A stretch of 64,000 nucleotides of DNA from Altererythrobacter rubellus (GTDB lineage: Bacteria > Pseudomonadota > Alphaproteobacteria > Sphingomonadales > Sphingomonadaceae): contig NZ_CP127221.1 of NCBI RefSeq assembly GCF_030284385.1, positions 1 to 64,000 on the forward strand, given 5' to 3'. The translations under genes were made by a program, and so were the position numbers. Under the pieces are notes generated by a model, which was not told the DNA's origin, made no database searches, and saw nothing but the letters and a program-made list of their open reading frames with translations. Below are positions 44,689 through 54,479 of this stretch, in pieces; the stretch's first letter is position 1; every line of letters starts with the position of its first letter.

Positions 44689-45777
44689 ATGGCTAAGGCA
44701 GCAATACTGGAAACGCCCGGTCAAGGCCTCGTGATCGGGGGCATCAAGCTCGCCGATCCTGCGCCACACGAAGTGCTGATCGACACCAAAGCCTGCGGGC
44801 TTTGTCATTCGGATCTGCACTTCATCGACGGGGCATATCCGCACCCGCTGCCGGCCATTCCCGGCCATGAGGCGGCCGGTGTTGTTCGCGCTGTGGGCAG
44901 CGAAGTACGCAGCGTGAAGCCGGGCGATCATGTGGTCTCATGTCTCAGCGCGTTTTGCGGCCAATGCGAGTTCTGTGTGACCGGACGCATGGCGTTGTGC
45001 CTTGGTGCCAATACCCGACGCGGGCCTGATAGCGCGCCGCGTATTAGCCGGGCAGACGGTTCACCCGTGAACCAGATGCTCAATCTCTCTGCGTTCAGCG
45101 AGCAAATGCTGATCCATGAAAATGCCTGTGTTTCCATCGACAAGGATATGCCGCTGGATCGTGCCGCTGTGATCGGTTGCGCTGTCACGACCGGCGCAGG
45201 CACAATCTTCAACGCGGCCAATGTGACCCCGGGCGAGACTGTGCTGGTGGTCGGTTGCGGCGGGGTTGGCCTTGCCGCCATCAACGCCGCCAAGATAGCT
45301 GGCGCAGGTAAAGTGATCGCAGCTGATCCTTTGCCCAAAAAGCGGGAGCTGGCGAAGGTGCTGGGCGCAACACACACGGTCGACGCATTGGCTGACGATG
45401 TTGTGAAGCAGATCATGGATATCTCTGGTGGCGGCGTGCACTACGGTATCGAAGCCGTCGGGCGGCAGGCTTCAGCTGATCTGGCGGTCGCTTCGCTGCG
45501 GCGCGGCGGCACAGCGATCATCCTCGGCATGATGCCGTTGGACTGCAAAGTCGGTTTGGGCGCGATGGATTTGCTCAGCGGCAAGAAGCTGCAAGGCGCG
45601 ATCATGGGCGAAAACCACTTCCCCGTGGACCTGCCGCGTCTGGTGGATTTCTATATGCGCGGGCTGCTCGATCTCGACACCATCATTGCCGAACGCATTC
45701 CGCTGGAGGATATCAACAAGGGCTTCGACAAGATGCGCGAGGGGCATTCAGCACGCAGCGTGGTGGTGTTTGACTGA
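44689..45777 (+). CDS. Zinc-dependent alcohol dehydrogenase
   Basis: 362-residue medium-chain dehydrogenase. Catalytic zinc ligands in CGLCHSDLHF and GHEAAGVV; four-Cys structural zinc site in FCGQCEFCVTGRMALC; NAD-binding VVGCGGVGLAAINAA. Resembles class III-like ADHs used in acyl and steroid catabolism. It lies 21 bp after the ACAD gene and its stop overlaps the next start by one base, so it belongs to the same operon. Confidence 0.92.
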   Translation: MAKAAILETPGQGLVIGGIKLADPAPHEVLIDTKACGLCHSDLHFIDGAYPHPLPAIPGHEAAGVVRAVGSEVRSVKPGDHVVSCLSAFCGQCEFCVTGRMALCLGANTRRGPDSAPRISRADGSPVNQMLNLSAFSEQMLIHENACVSIDKDMPLDRAAVIGCAVTTGAGTIFNAANVTPGETVLVVGCGGVGLAAINAAKIAGAGKVIAADPLPKKRELAKVLGATHTVDALADDVVKQIMDISGGGVHYGIEAVGRQASADLAVASLRRGGTAIILGMMPLDCKVGLGAMDLLSGKKLQGAIMGENHFPVDLPRLVDFYMRGLLDLDTIIAERIPLEDINKGFDKMREGHSARSVVVFD

Positions 45778-46871
45778 TGGCTGACAATAAGGGCGGAATG
45801 CCGGATATAGATTTCGACAAGGAAATGGTCGGCACGATTGAAGTGCCCGAAGCTGATCAGCTTGATCTTGAGAAACTGACTCAATGGTTCGAAGCCAATG
45901 TGGAAGGCTATGCCGGCCCGATCAGCTACACCAAGTTCAAAGGCGGGCAGTCGAACCCGACTTATCGGATCGATACGCCGGGTGCGTCCTATGTGCTGCG
46001 TCGCCAACCCTTCGGAAAGCTACTTCCCAGCGCGCATGCGGTTGACCGCGAATACAAGGCGATGACAGGGCTTTATCCAACAGGATTTCCTGTGCCGCGC
46101 ACTTACGGCTTGTGCGAAGACACAGACGTTATCGGCTCCAATTTCTTCGTCATGAGCATGGCGGATGGGCGTTCGCTGTGGAATGGTGCCCTACCCGGCT
46201 GTTCGAAAGATGATCGCCGCGAAATCTATCACTCACTGATCGATACGATGGCGGATTTGCACACCAAGGTTCCGGACGAAATCGGCCTGGGTGACTATGG
46301 CAAGCCGACCGACTATTGCGCACGCCAGATCAGCCGTTGGACCAAGCAGTACAAGCTGTCCGAAACCGAGCATCAGCCCAAGATGGAGCGGCTGATCGAA
46401 TGGCTGCCTGAAACCATCCCGCCGCAGCACAATTCCAGCGTGGTTCATGGCGACTACCGGCTCGACAATGTGATTTTCCACAAGACCGAGAACCGCATCA
46501 TCGCGGTTCTGGATTGGGAGCTGTCGACGCTGGGCGATCCAATCGCGGATTTCAGCTATCTGATGCTCAACTGGTACAATCCGGCTGATGGCCGTGCCGG
46601 GCTGGAAGGGCTCGATCTGGAAGAGCTTGGCATACCTTCGGTACAGGAAGCGGTTGACCGCTATGTCGAACGCACCGGCTATCCGGTACCGCCGATGGAC
46701 TGGTATTTCGGATACAATCTGTTTCGCCTTGCCGGCATCATGCAGGGCATCAAGAAGCGCGTGATCGATGGGACGGCCTCGTCAGCTCATGCCAAGTCCA
46801 TGAGCGAACGGGTTGCTCCGCTGATCGAGCGTGCGTATGACTTCGCGCGCGCCGCCGGAATGCCTGAATAG
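45777..46871 (+). CDS. Phosphotransferase-family (APH/ACAD10-kinase-like) protein
   Basis: 364 residues. Kinase-like motifs: FKGGQSNPTYRIDTP (nucleotide loop), catalytic SSVVHGDYRLDNVIF, and metal-binding VLDWELSTLGDPIADFSYLM. In ACAD10/11 proteins this domain phosphorylates 4-hydroxyacyl-CoA before elimination; the adjacent ACAD suggests the same two-step route here. Last gene of a three-gene operon (43333-46871). It ends seven bp from the subtilase stop, convergently. Confidence 0.9.
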   Translation: MADNKGGMPDIDFDKEMVGTIEVPEADQLDLEKLTQWFEANVEGYAGPISYTKFKGGQSNPTYRIDTPGASYVLRRQPFGKLLPSAHAVDREYKAMTGLYPTGFPVPRTYGLCEDTDVIGSNFFVMSMADGRSLWNGALPGCSKDDRREIYHSLIDTMADLHTKVPDEIGLGDYGKPTDYCARQISRWTKQYKLSETEHQPKMERLIEWLPETIPPQHNSSVVHGDYRLDNVIFHKTENRIIAVLDWELSTLGDPIADFSYLMLNWYNPADGRAGLEGLDLEELGIPSVQEAVDRYVERTGYPVPPMDWYFGYNLFRLAGIMQGIKKRVIDGTASSAHAKSMSERVAPLIERAYDFARAAGMPE

Positions 46872-46877
46872 GGCGGC

Positions 46878-49241
46878 TTAGAAGTCGGCAGAGAAGCTGA
46901 TCATCGCGCCAATATCGCTTTGGCTGTTGGCATAGTGACCCGGCTCGTGGCGATAGAACACGCTGGCTCCGCCCACGCCCAACAGCAGAGGCAATTGCCA
47001 GGACATCTCGCCAACTAGTTCGCGCCCATTGGGAGCCAGCGACAAAGGCTGGATCGAATATCCTGCCGTCTCGGTCGAATAGTTAAAACTTGATGGCAGA
47101 TTTAGCCGTAATCCGCCAACTTCCACACGCAATGGCTGGCTGATGCGCAGCCCCAAAGAATCGCCATGCATCAGAGCCGACGCAAGCGACACATCCAGAG
47201 CCCAGGCATTGCTGATAAACTGTGATCCATCCGTAATCACATCGCCGCGTGCAGCACGAGTCACACCGACGCGGGCTTCACCACCAATTTCCCAACCGCT
47301 ACCAAGGTCCCACCGCAAACTGCCATCGGCAAACAACGTATCCGCTCCATTGCGGCCAATCGCAGGGTGGAGCTGCGCGCCAAGAATACTGTGCTCCTCA
47401 TGCATCCAGCTCATCCCGAGTGTGCCGGCAAGAGCGCCGAAGCGGCGATCTGCAGAGATGCCCAACGTCCGCACCCGAAAACGGTCCGCATCGCCATAAA
47501 AAAGCTCATCGAAGCGTTGTGTATAGCTAAGCCGTGCATCGCTTTCTTCGGCATGGAATGTCACGCCCCAGCTGCCCAGATCCTGGCGCAATGCAAGCGA
47601 GCCACCGACAACAGCAAAAAATCCGGAGTCGCCGCTCGTGCCCGGCGCAATCCGAAACGCTGGCTTCGAATGCCCCTGCAGTTGTGCAACCAAACCCTCA
47701 GCGTTCTGTGCAAAAGCGAGGCCCAGTTGCAGGTCGGGCGAAATCCTTGTCGCGACGCGCGCAGCCAGAACGCGCGCGCGTTCGGCATCATCCGAGCTCA
47801 ATCGCAGCGAGCCGCTCCAGCCAAGACTTCCTGCACGCGCGCCGTCGCTGACATGGAATGCCAGACTTGCGTTGGTCAGGCTGAGGGAGAGTTGCCGCCC
47901 GTTCTGCTCAACCGCACCGCGCAAACGCGGCATCACACTTGACCCGTCAAAGCCAGAGCTGAGCTCGTATCTATAAGCTCTGTTGTATTTGTCCGTGACA
48001 ATTGTTTGCAGGCCTTGTGATCCCAAGGCGTCACCCATCGCAGGTGACGTCACTGCAATCCGGTCCGACAGCGGCAGTCGCGCTCTATCTCCCGCCAGAG
48101 TCGTCGTACCCGCCGGCTCAAATGCGGCTGCAATATCAAGGATGCCGCGTCCAAAGATTACGTCAGTCCCGGTGACGCCTGCATCTGCGGCGCTCTCGAG
48201 CAAGATTTCGACAATCTCTTGCCCAGTCAGATTGGGAAAAGCTTGGGCCAACAGCGCGACAGCGCCGGCCACCTGAGGGGCCGAGAAGCTGGTGCCGGAA
48301 AAGACCGTGACGAATTCCTGCCCGTTGATCGTCTCGACGAACAGTTCACCCTCATCATAGACGCAGCAGACCTGCTCTCCCCTTGCGGTCAGGTAGAACT
48401 GGCTTTCATTGCCTGCCTGATTGCTGAACCCAGAGAAATTGCCATCTGCATCGACAGATCCGACAATGATCACATTGTCTCCGCCTGCCTGCCTGATGCT
48501 GATGGCGAACGGATCAGGTTGATCGGCCGGGATATTTGGATCGCTTCCGTCGCCCGAGTTGCCCGCGGCTACCACGACAACTACTCCAGCTGCTGATGCC
48601 CGCGCAACTGCATCCAGCAGCACTTGCGATGCACCGCCTCCACCAAGGCTTAGATTGACAACCTTGGCACCTGAATTGACCGCCAGATCAACGCCTGCTG
48701 CAATTGCTGTGTCTGCAAACAAGCAACTGAGCGATGCATCTTGCGGGGTGTCAGTGCCGCAAGAACCAGGTTCATCGGCGCGAATAGCTAGCACTTGGGC
48801 ATCAAAGGCAATCCCCAACACGCCAATGTCATCACGGGCTGCAGCCGCGACCATTGCCACATTGGTGCCGTGATCATCCTCTCCATCAATCCCGCGATTG
48901 CCCGCAACATCGGCAGAATCTGGATGAATTCGCCCGGCAAATTCAGGGCTGTCACTGTCGATGCCTGTGTCGACAATCGCGATGATCGAACCATCGCCTG
49001 TGAAACCGTCCTCCCATGCGGCAATTGCACCGTGTTGTTCCGGCCCAGTCGAAAAACGAAACTCATCAGTATCGAAATTGGTTGGCGGCGGGGTGGGCGT
49101 GGGTGTTGGAGTGGGTGTCGGGCGTGGTGTGCTAACCGGGCTTGCTCCATTTCCGCCACCACAGGCTGTCAATAAAGCCAGCAACGAGGCTGCAACACCT
49201 ATCCGACAGCGAGCAGATGGATTGATGGAAGCTCTTGCCAT
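46878..49241 (-). CDS. Subtilisin-like autotransporter/outer-membrane protease
   Basis: 787 residues. A signal segment with lipobox-like LLTAC (Cys27) is followed by a Pro-Thr linker of about 15 residues and a peptidase S8 domain: Asp91 in IVDTGIDSD, His124 in DDHGTNVAM, oxyanion Asn228 in AAGNSG, and Ser318 in FSGTSFSAPQVAG. The last ~380 residues are beta-rich and end in ISFSADF, consistent with a beta-barrel. Expected to display or release the protease at the surface. The lipobox plus barrel combination is unusual; the Cys may be an ordinary residue. Confidence 0.9.
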   Translation of the reverse strand: MARASINPSARCRIGVAASLLALLTACGGGNGASPVSTPRPTPTPTPTPTPPPTNFDTDEFRFSTGPEQHGAIAAWEDGFTGDGSIIAIVDTGIDSDSPEFAGRIHPDSADVAGNRGIDGEDDHGTNVAMVAAAARDDIGVLGIAFDAQVLAIRADEPGSCGTDTPQDASLSCLFADTAIAAGVDLAVNSGAKVVNLSLGGGGASQVLLDAVARASAAGVVVVVAAGNSGDGSDPNIPADQPDPFAISIRQAGGDNVIIVGSVDADGNFSGFSNQAGNESQFYLTARGEQVCCVYDEGELFVETINGQEFVTVFSGTSFSAPQVAGAVALLAQAFPNLTGQEIVEILLESAADAGVTGTDVIFGRGILDIAAAFEPAGTTTLAGDRARLPLSDRIAVTSPAMGDALGSQGLQTIVTDKYNRAYRYELSSGFDGSSVMPRLRGAVEQNGRQLSLSLTNASLAFHVSDGARAGSLGWSGSLRLSSDDAERARVLAARVATRISPDLQLGLAFAQNAEGLVAQLQGHSKPAFRIAPGTSGDSGFFAVVGGSLALRQDLGSWGVTFHAEESDARLSYTQRFDELFYGDADRFRVRTLGISADRRFGALAGTLGMSWMHEEHSILGAQLHPAIGRNGADTLFADGSLRWDLGSGWEIGGEARVGVTRAARGDVITDGSQFISNAWALDVSLASALMHGDSLGLRISQPLRVEVGGLRLNLPSSFNYSTETAGYSIQPLSLAPNGRELVGEMSWQLPLLLGVGGASVFYRHEPGHYANSQSDIGAMISFSADF

Positions 49242-49389
49242 TACTTTCCCTACTTAATCTGCGTCCCACTAAGCCCAAACTAAGAAACTTTGTATTATCC
49301 GGCCTGCTAGTTCGGTCCGCAATCCCCCCCTTGCAGCAACAAGACGGCGCGGCTAGCAGCGCTGCAGGACTATTCACTGGAGCCTCTTT

Positions 49390-50229
49390 ATGAGCCATGA
49401 ACTTTCTACCGCAATCGAAGATGCTTGGGAACGGCGCAGCGACATAACGCCCGCCGATCAGGATGTACGCGGGATCGTCGACCAAGCGATCTCGTTGCTC
49501 GATAGCGGCGAAGCGCGCGTGGCAGAGCCAGATGGGGCCGGCAAATGGACCGTCAATCAATGGCTGAAGAAGGCGGTGTTGCTGTCATTTCGCGTGCACA
49601 ACAACCGCGTTATCGAGCATGGTTCAGCCGGTGCCTCAGCGTATGACAAGGTGCCCAGCAAATTTGCCGGCTGGGGTGACAACCGCTTCAGCGAAGCCGG
49701 CTTTCGCGTTGTGCCAGGCGCAATTGTCCGCCGCGGCAGCCACATCGGCAAGGGCGTGGTTCTAATGCCCAGCTTCGTGAATATCGGCGCTTTCGTGGAT
49801 GAAGGTGCAATGATCGATACATGGGCCACCGTCGGCTCATGCGCACAAATAGGCAAGAACGTGCATATTTCTGGCGGAGCCGGAATTGGCGGCGTGCTTG
49901 AGCCTTTGCAGGCAGAGCCGGTCATCATCGGTGACGGGGCATTCATCGGCGCAAGGGCCGAAGTGGCAGAGGGCGTTCGCGTCGGCGAAGGCGCTGTCTT
50001 GTCGATGGGCGTCTATCTCGGTGCATCAACCAAGATTGTTGACCGCGCCACCGGCGAAATTCACATGGGCGAAGTTCCGCCATATGCCGTTGTTGTGCCG
50101 GGTTCGATGCCCGGCAAGCCGCTACCCGATGGGAGCCCGGGGCCTTCGCTCTATTGCGCGGTGATCGTTAAGACAGTCGATGCGAAAACCCGCTCCAAGA
50201 CGGGCATCAATGATCTTTTGCGCGATTGA
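49390..50229 (+). CDS. dapD: 2,3,4,5-tetrahydropyridine-2,6-dicarboxylate N-succinyltransferase DapD
   Basis: 279 residues, left-handed beta-helix acyltransferase of lysine and meso-diaminopimelate synthesis. Motifs: [80 protein letters not shown]. Normal length. dapE is not adjacent. Confidence 0.97.
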   Translation: MSHELSTAIEDAWERRSDITPADQDVRGIVDQAISLLDSGEARVAEPDGAGKWTVNQWLKKAVLLSFRVHNNRVIEHGSAGASAYDKVPSKFAGWGDNRFSEAGFRVVPGAIVRRGSHIGKGVVLMPSFVNIGAFVDEGAMIDTWATVGSCAQIGKNVHISGGAGIGGVLEPLQAEPVIIGDGAFIGARAEVAEGVRVGEGAVLSMGVYLGASTKIVDRATGEIHMGEVPPYAVVVPGSMPGKPLPDGSPGPSLYCAVIVKTVDAKTRSKTGINDLLRD

Positions 50230-50316
50230 CCTTCCCAGACGAGCCGCGCACTCAGGAACAATGCGACGCCTCATCGATTGATGATATGTATGGCATCAGT
50301 GCGGAAAGGCAAGCAC

Positions 50317-50472
50317 ATGGAAGATCAAAACGACCAAGCCATTCACATCTAGGACGATGATGCGACAGGAGCCGTAAGGACCGGCGCGATGCGATGGGTT
50401 CTGGCCATCGGATTGCTGCTTGCGATTGTGGTGATGAGCCTCGTCTGGATTGTCCCGGCGCTGACACCCTAA
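50317..50472 (+). pseudogene. Small single-span membrane protein interrupted by TAG
   Basis: From the ATG at 50317, preceded by GGAAAGG, the frame reads MEDQNDQAIHI, stop (TAG at 50350-50352), then DDDATGAVRTGAMRWVLAIG and a hydrophobic span ending in PALTP with a stop at 50470-50472. Without the TAG, which one base change from GAG or CAG would give, this is a 51-residue protein with an acidic head and one membrane span. It fills the dapD-dipeptidase gap. A restart at the internal ATG (50389) would leave a 27-residue span. Confidence 0.5.
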
Positions 50473-50475
50473 GCG

Positions 50476-51741
50476 CTACTCGGCACGCTCGATCAGCGTT
50501 TCGATCGGCGGTTCGCCCACCTGGCTGACCGCAAACGCCTCGGCAGCTCGCAGCGCCCGCATGGCGTTGCGCATAGAGATCTTTTCAAGATCTTCCTGAC
50601 TGTATCCGCGCTTCGCGAGTTCTGTGAACAGCGCGGGATAGCCCGTCACATCTTCCAGTCCCGGTGGCGCAAACGGGATGCCATCATAGTCGCCGCCAAT
50701 TCCGATCGAATCGATGCCAGATACAGCACGGACGTGATCGATGTGGTCCGCCACTTCGCGGATCGAGGATTGAGGCAGGGGATTTGTATCATCCCACAAC
50801 CGCAATGCCTGCGTGACCTTTTCAGGTTGGCCTTGCCATAACGCTTTCAGCCGGGCCTCTTCGGCTTCGCGATTGGCGTTCCATTGACGCGCAGGCTCGC
50901 TGAGAAAACCGGGTACGAAAGTGATCATCACTACGCCTCCATTAGCCGGGAGGCGCTGCAGCACACTGTCCGGCACATTTCGCGCATGACCATTCATCGA
51001 GCGCGCGCTGGAATGGCTGAAAATCACCGGGGCTTGCGCGATATCCAGCACGTTGTGCATCACTTTCTCGCTGACGTGGCTCAGATCAACCTGCATGCCG
51101 ATCCGGTTCATTTCGCGGATCACGTCGCGGCCGAAATCGGTCAGACCATCGTGCTCTGGTGTATCAGTCGCGCTATCCGCCCATGGCACATTGCGCGAGT
51201 GTGTAAGCGTCATGTAGCGGGCGCCAAGATCGTACATCTGGCGCAGGACAGCCAGGCTCGAACCGATCGAGTGGCCACCCTCCATCCCCATAAGAGAAGC
51301 GATCTTGCCATCTGCCAGTGCAGCCTCGATTTCGTCTGCGGTCAGGGCTAGCTGCAGATCGTCCGGATTGGCGGCGATCAAGCGTTTGGTCACATCAATC
51401 TGTTCAATCGTCATTTGCACCGCTTCAGGCTCATCGAGCGATGCTGGAACATAGACTGACCAGTATTGTGTGCCGACCTTGCCCTGCCGAAGTCGCGCGA
51501 TGTCAGTGTGCATGGCGTTGCGGGCCGGCTGTTCCTGCGCGGTGCCGGTTGTATCCGAAAAGTCGAAATCGTTGATTTGATTGCCGAAACGCGAGCGCAG
51601 CTGGATCGGCACATCATTGTGGCCATCCATGACCGGTGCAGCTTCGAGCGCCGCCGCCGCAATCTCTTCAGCTGATTGCGCCATTGCCACGCCCGGCAGG
51701 CTCAACAAAGCCACAGCAGCGATCATGCATACAGATCTCAT
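50476..51741 (-). CDS. Membrane dipeptidase, peptidase M19 family
   Basis: 421 residues from the ATG at 51741, which starts a signal peptide (SVCMIAAVALLSLPGVAMA). Zinc dipeptidase: DGHNDVP (first metal pair), SLMGMEGGHSIG (Glu), VDLSHVSEKV and FSHSSARSM (His), and IGIGGDYDGIPF. Hydrolyses dipeptides, sometimes with D-amino acids or beta-lactams, in the periplasm. An in-frame ATG at 51813 would precede the signal peptide and is rejected. Confidence 0.93.
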   Translation of the reverse strand: MRSVCMIAAVALLSLPGVAMAQSAEEIAAAALEAAPVMDGHNDVPIQLRSRFGNQINDFDFSDTTGTAQEQPARNAMHTDIARLRQGKVGTQYWSVYVPASLDEPEAVQMTIEQIDVTKRLIAANPDDLQLALTADEIEAALADGKIASLMGMEGGHSIGSSLAVLRQMYDLGARYMTLTHSRNVPWADSATDTPEHDGLTDFGRDVIREMNRIGMQVDLSHVSEKVMHNVLDIAQAPVIFSHSSARSMNGHARNVPDSVLQRLPANGGVVMITFVPGFLSEPARQWNANREAEEARLKALWQGQPEKVTQALRLWDDTNPLPQSSIREVADHIDHVRAVSGIDSIGIGGDYDGIPFAPPGLEDVTGYPALFTELAKRGYSQEDLEKISMRNAMRALRAAEAFAVSQVGEPPIETLIERAE

Positions 51742-51839
51742 CGAATTATCTCCGGTATTGGCTGGATTATCTGCTCGCAGTCTTAAGACAGAGATGCCCA
51801 TGATGACTAGCAATTATGTTCCAGATGTCAGCTAGGCAC

Positions 51840-51878
51840 AAAAAAGGCGACGCAGCCCAAATCCGAGCCACGCCGCCT
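51840..51878 (-). terminator. Terminator after the SWIB gene
   Basis: On the minus strand a GC-rich hairpin AGGCG...CGCCT (51874-51878 with 51845-51849) is followed by six Ts. Confidence 0.75.
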
Positions 51879-51895
51879 GATCCGTTTTCAATAAT

Positions 51896-52141
51896 TTAGC
51901 TGAGGTGCTTGGACACAGCAGCAGTCATTTTGAACATAGAGATCTGCGCATTGCCGATCACAGCACCAAGCTTGGCGTCTGGATTGATCTGGCGCTTGTC
52001 TTTGCTGTCCTGCAGACCGTTTGCCTTGATGTATTCCCAAACCTTCGATGTCACTTGAGCACGGGTCATCGGACCTTTGCCTATAACATTCTCAAGATCG
52101 CCCGAAAGTGTGACGGGTTTTTGAAGCGCGTTTCCAGCCAT
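51896..52141 (-). CDS. SWIB/MDM2-domain protein
   Basis: 81 residues, almost entirely a SWIB domain: VTLSGDLENVIGKGPMTRAQ, VTSKVWEYIKANGLQDSKDK, RQINPDAKLGAVIGNAQISM and FKMTAAVSKHL. This p53-binding/SWI-SNF-like fold is common in eukaryotes and chlamydiae, and is also found as a free small protein in many alphaproteobacteria and planctomycetes. Bacterial role unknown; in chlamydiae it is fused to topoisomerase. Confidence 0.92.
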   Translation of the reverse strand: MAGNALQKPVTLSGDLENVIGKGPMTRAQVTSKVWEYIKANGLQDSKDKRQINPDAKLGAVIGNAQISMFKMTAAVSKHLS

Positions 52142-52168
52142 AATTAATTCCTTTCCAATGGGTGGCCG

Positions 52169-52762
52169 TTACAAATCAATTTCGTCATCTCCCCAGTCCT
52201 CCTCGTCCTCCTGCGACCGGGTATATTGGGCAACCAGCGCAGTGCTGGCGACGACTTGCCCATCCATTGCAGCGAGCAGGTCCTCCCGCGTAGCCCCTGG
52301 CATCAGGGTCAGCGGTAGTTCGAGCGCAAACAACTGGAATACGAAATGATGGGTTTCACCAACCGGAAGGTCAGGCAAAAGCCATTCTGAGTTGCCAAGC
52401 GAATTCTTGCCGGTACGCGGCGGAACTTCGCCCTCAAGGATCATGCCTTTTTGGCCCGGGATGCCCCATACCAGCCAGTGGCAGCGAGGCGCAGCGCTGG
52501 CGTCGTTCGCATCTTCTACGATGACGACCATTTCCATCGCGCCCGGCGGGGGTGCTGTCCATTCGAGCGGCGGGGCGACTGCGTCTTCCTCGTCGGCTGT
52601 AAAGCATGGGTCCAGTTCACCGCCCGATTGAAACGCCGGGCTAATCAGCTTGAATCCGCCACGCCCGAAATTGCGCTCACTGCCATGCTTCGCAATCGCC
52701 AGTCCCGCATGACGGGCTGCGGGAGGCAAAACGGTGTTTAACCAGGCAGGAACTTCAGACAC
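52169..52762 (-). CDS. YbhB/YbcL (PEBP) family protein
   Basis: 197 residues of the phosphatidylethanolamine-binding/Raf-kinase-inhibitor-like fold. Motifs: FKLISPAFQSGGELDPCFTA, PPLEWTAPPPGAMEMVVIVE-DAND, RCHWLVWGIPG (CHWLVWGI is characteristic), and HHFVFQLFALELPLTLM. The acidic tail is short. Binds anionic ligands; physiological role in bacteria unknown. 27 bp before the SWIB gene, probably co-transcribed. Confidence 0.9.
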   Translation of the reverse strand: MSEVPAWLNTVLPPAARHAGLAIAKHGSERNFGRGGFKLISPAFQSGGELDPCFTADEEDAVAPPLEWTAPPPGAMEMVVIVEDANDASAAPRCHWLVWGIPGQKGMILEGEVPPRTGKNSLGNSEWLLPDLPVGETHHFVFQLFALELPLTLMPGATREDLLAAMDGQVVASTALVAQYTRSQEDEEDWGDDEIDL

Positions 52763-53045
52763 GAACTCGGGACCCCTCTCTCATTTGCCAGGCACAAAAC
52801 TAGGGCTTTCCCGAGGGCATGACGAGGCGGCAGGCACGAAAATGAGCCCATTTTGCCCCGTAATCTGTGGGTAATTCGTGTTTGACAAAGGATTTTGCGT
52901 CTCTTGAAGAGAATTTCATTGCGTTAAACTTTGCCAAACTTAGAGTTTGCCCGTGGTGAACAAGGGCGTCATTCTGTTTGTTCACCTCCTACACAGAGTT
53001 GGTTTCATATAGCTTCGCTGTTTGCAAAACGAGAATTCAAAAGGA

Positions 53046-54476
53046 ATGAACATGGGACTTGGCCGCGTAGCCCTGGTATCAACATTGGCTCTGGCATTGG
53101 CTGCATGCGGCGGCGGCGATAGCCAATCTGGGACCGGACCAATCGCCGGCGGCGGCGTATCCCCGACCCCGACACAATGTTCTGTTCGCGATCGGCAGGA
53201 TTGGTCGCTTGCCGTACTCAATGAATGGTACCTTTTCCCCGACCTGATCGACACGTCAGTCAAGCCAGGCAGCTTCGCCACCGTTCAGGACTATCTCGAT
53301 GCACTAGTGGCCCCTGCTCGTGCCGAGGACAAGGACCGGAGTTTCACGTACATTACTTCGATTGAAGAAGAAAATGCACTGATCAATTCCGGTTCCAGCG
53401 CGGGTTTCGGCATCCGCTTGGGCTATGACACAGTCAACAACCGCGTGTTTGTGATCGAAGCCTTCGAGGGAGCACCGGGCCTGGCAGCAGGGCTCGATCG
53501 CGGGACCGAGTTGCTAGAAATCGGCACCAGCAGCACAAATACACAAAGCGTGTCTTCATTGATGGCATCTGGCGGCCCCGGCGCTGTTATTGATGCGCTT
53601 GGCCCGTCGGATCCCGGCGTCACTCGCTATATTGGTTATCGCACTGCGACCGGCGCGAGCGGCGCTGAAAACATCGTAAAGGCTGACTATGCGCTAGATC
53701 CCGTCTCTGACCGCTATGGTGTTCGTATCATAGATGATCTCGGTAAAAAGGTCGGCTATCTCAACTTGCGAACTTTCATTGTTGGCAGCGCGGATGCAGA
53801 TCTGCGTGACGCATTCCAGACGTTCAAAGATCAAGGCGTGACAGAGCTGATCATCGATTTCCGCTACAACGGCGGCGGTCTTATCCGCATTGCTGATTTA
53901 ATGGGGGACCTGATGGGAGCGGGCAATGTCGGCCAAGTCTGGTCAAAAACCGTGCTGCGCGACTCCAAATCGAGCGAGAACTCTACAACCAACATCCGAA
54001 CCGCTTCGCAAGCGATTGCACCAACCAAGGTTGCCTTTATCGGCCGCGGCGGAACAGCATCTGCCAGCGAGCTCGTGATCAATTCCATGCTCCCCTATCT
54101 GGGCAACAATGTCGCACTGATCGGGACCAATACATTTGGCAAACCGGTTGGCCAGTTCGGCTTCGACCGCACTGAGTGTGACGATCGCTTGCGAGCTGTC
54201 GCCTTCAAGACCACCAACGCTAATGATGAAGGTGAATACTTCAGCGGTCTTGCCGGCGTCGTGCCCAACACCTGCCGGGCGAATGACGACATATTCAGGC
54301 AGCTGGGTGATCCGGCAGAGGCATCAATCGCGACTGCGCTTGATTTTCTGGCTGGGGGCAGCTGCACCGCGATTTCGGGTGGTGACCTTCGTTCAGCGCA
54401 AAGCACTGGTGGGCGCGAACTGTTGCAACCTGTGCGGCCAAATGCAGCTCAGTATCAAATCCCTGGATTGTTTTAG
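53046..54476 (+). CDS. S41-family C-terminal processing protease-like lipoprotein
   Basis: 476 residues from the ATG at 53046. Lipobox LAAC after a signal peptide (GRVALVSTLALALAA), then Gly-rich linker. A PDZ-like region (about 120-200) leads to the S41 domain: YLNLRTFIVGSADADLRDAF, FRYNGGGLIRIADLMGDLMG, catalytic Ser in FIGRGGTASASELVINSM, and Lys in TNTFGKPVGQFGFD. Expected to cut peptides or protein C-termini in the periplasm. It ends four bases before the DUF962 gene. Confidence 0.93.
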   Translation: MNMGLGRVALVSTLALALAACGGGDSQSGTGPIAGGGVSPTPTQCSVRDRQDWSLAVLNEWYLFPDLIDTSVKPGSFATVQDYLDALVAPARAEDKDRSFTYITSIEEENALINSGSSAGFGIRLGYDTVNNRVFVIEAFEGAPGLAAGLDRGTELLEIGTSSTNTQSVSSLMASGGPGAVIDALGPSDPGVTRYIGYRTATGASGAENIVKADYALDPVSDRYGVRIIDDLGKKVGYLNLRTFIVGSADADLRDAFQTFKDQGVTELIIDFRYNGGGLIRIADLMGDLMGAGNVGQVWSKTVLRDSKSSENSTTNIRTASQAIAPTKVAFIGRGGTASASELVINSMLPYLGNNVALIGTNTFGKPVGQFGFDRTECDDRLRAVAFKTTNANDEGEYFSGLAGVVPNTCRANDDIFRQLGDPAEASIATALDFLAGGSCTAISGGDLRSAQSTGGRELLQPVRPNAAQYQIPGLF

Positions 54477-54479
54477 AAA

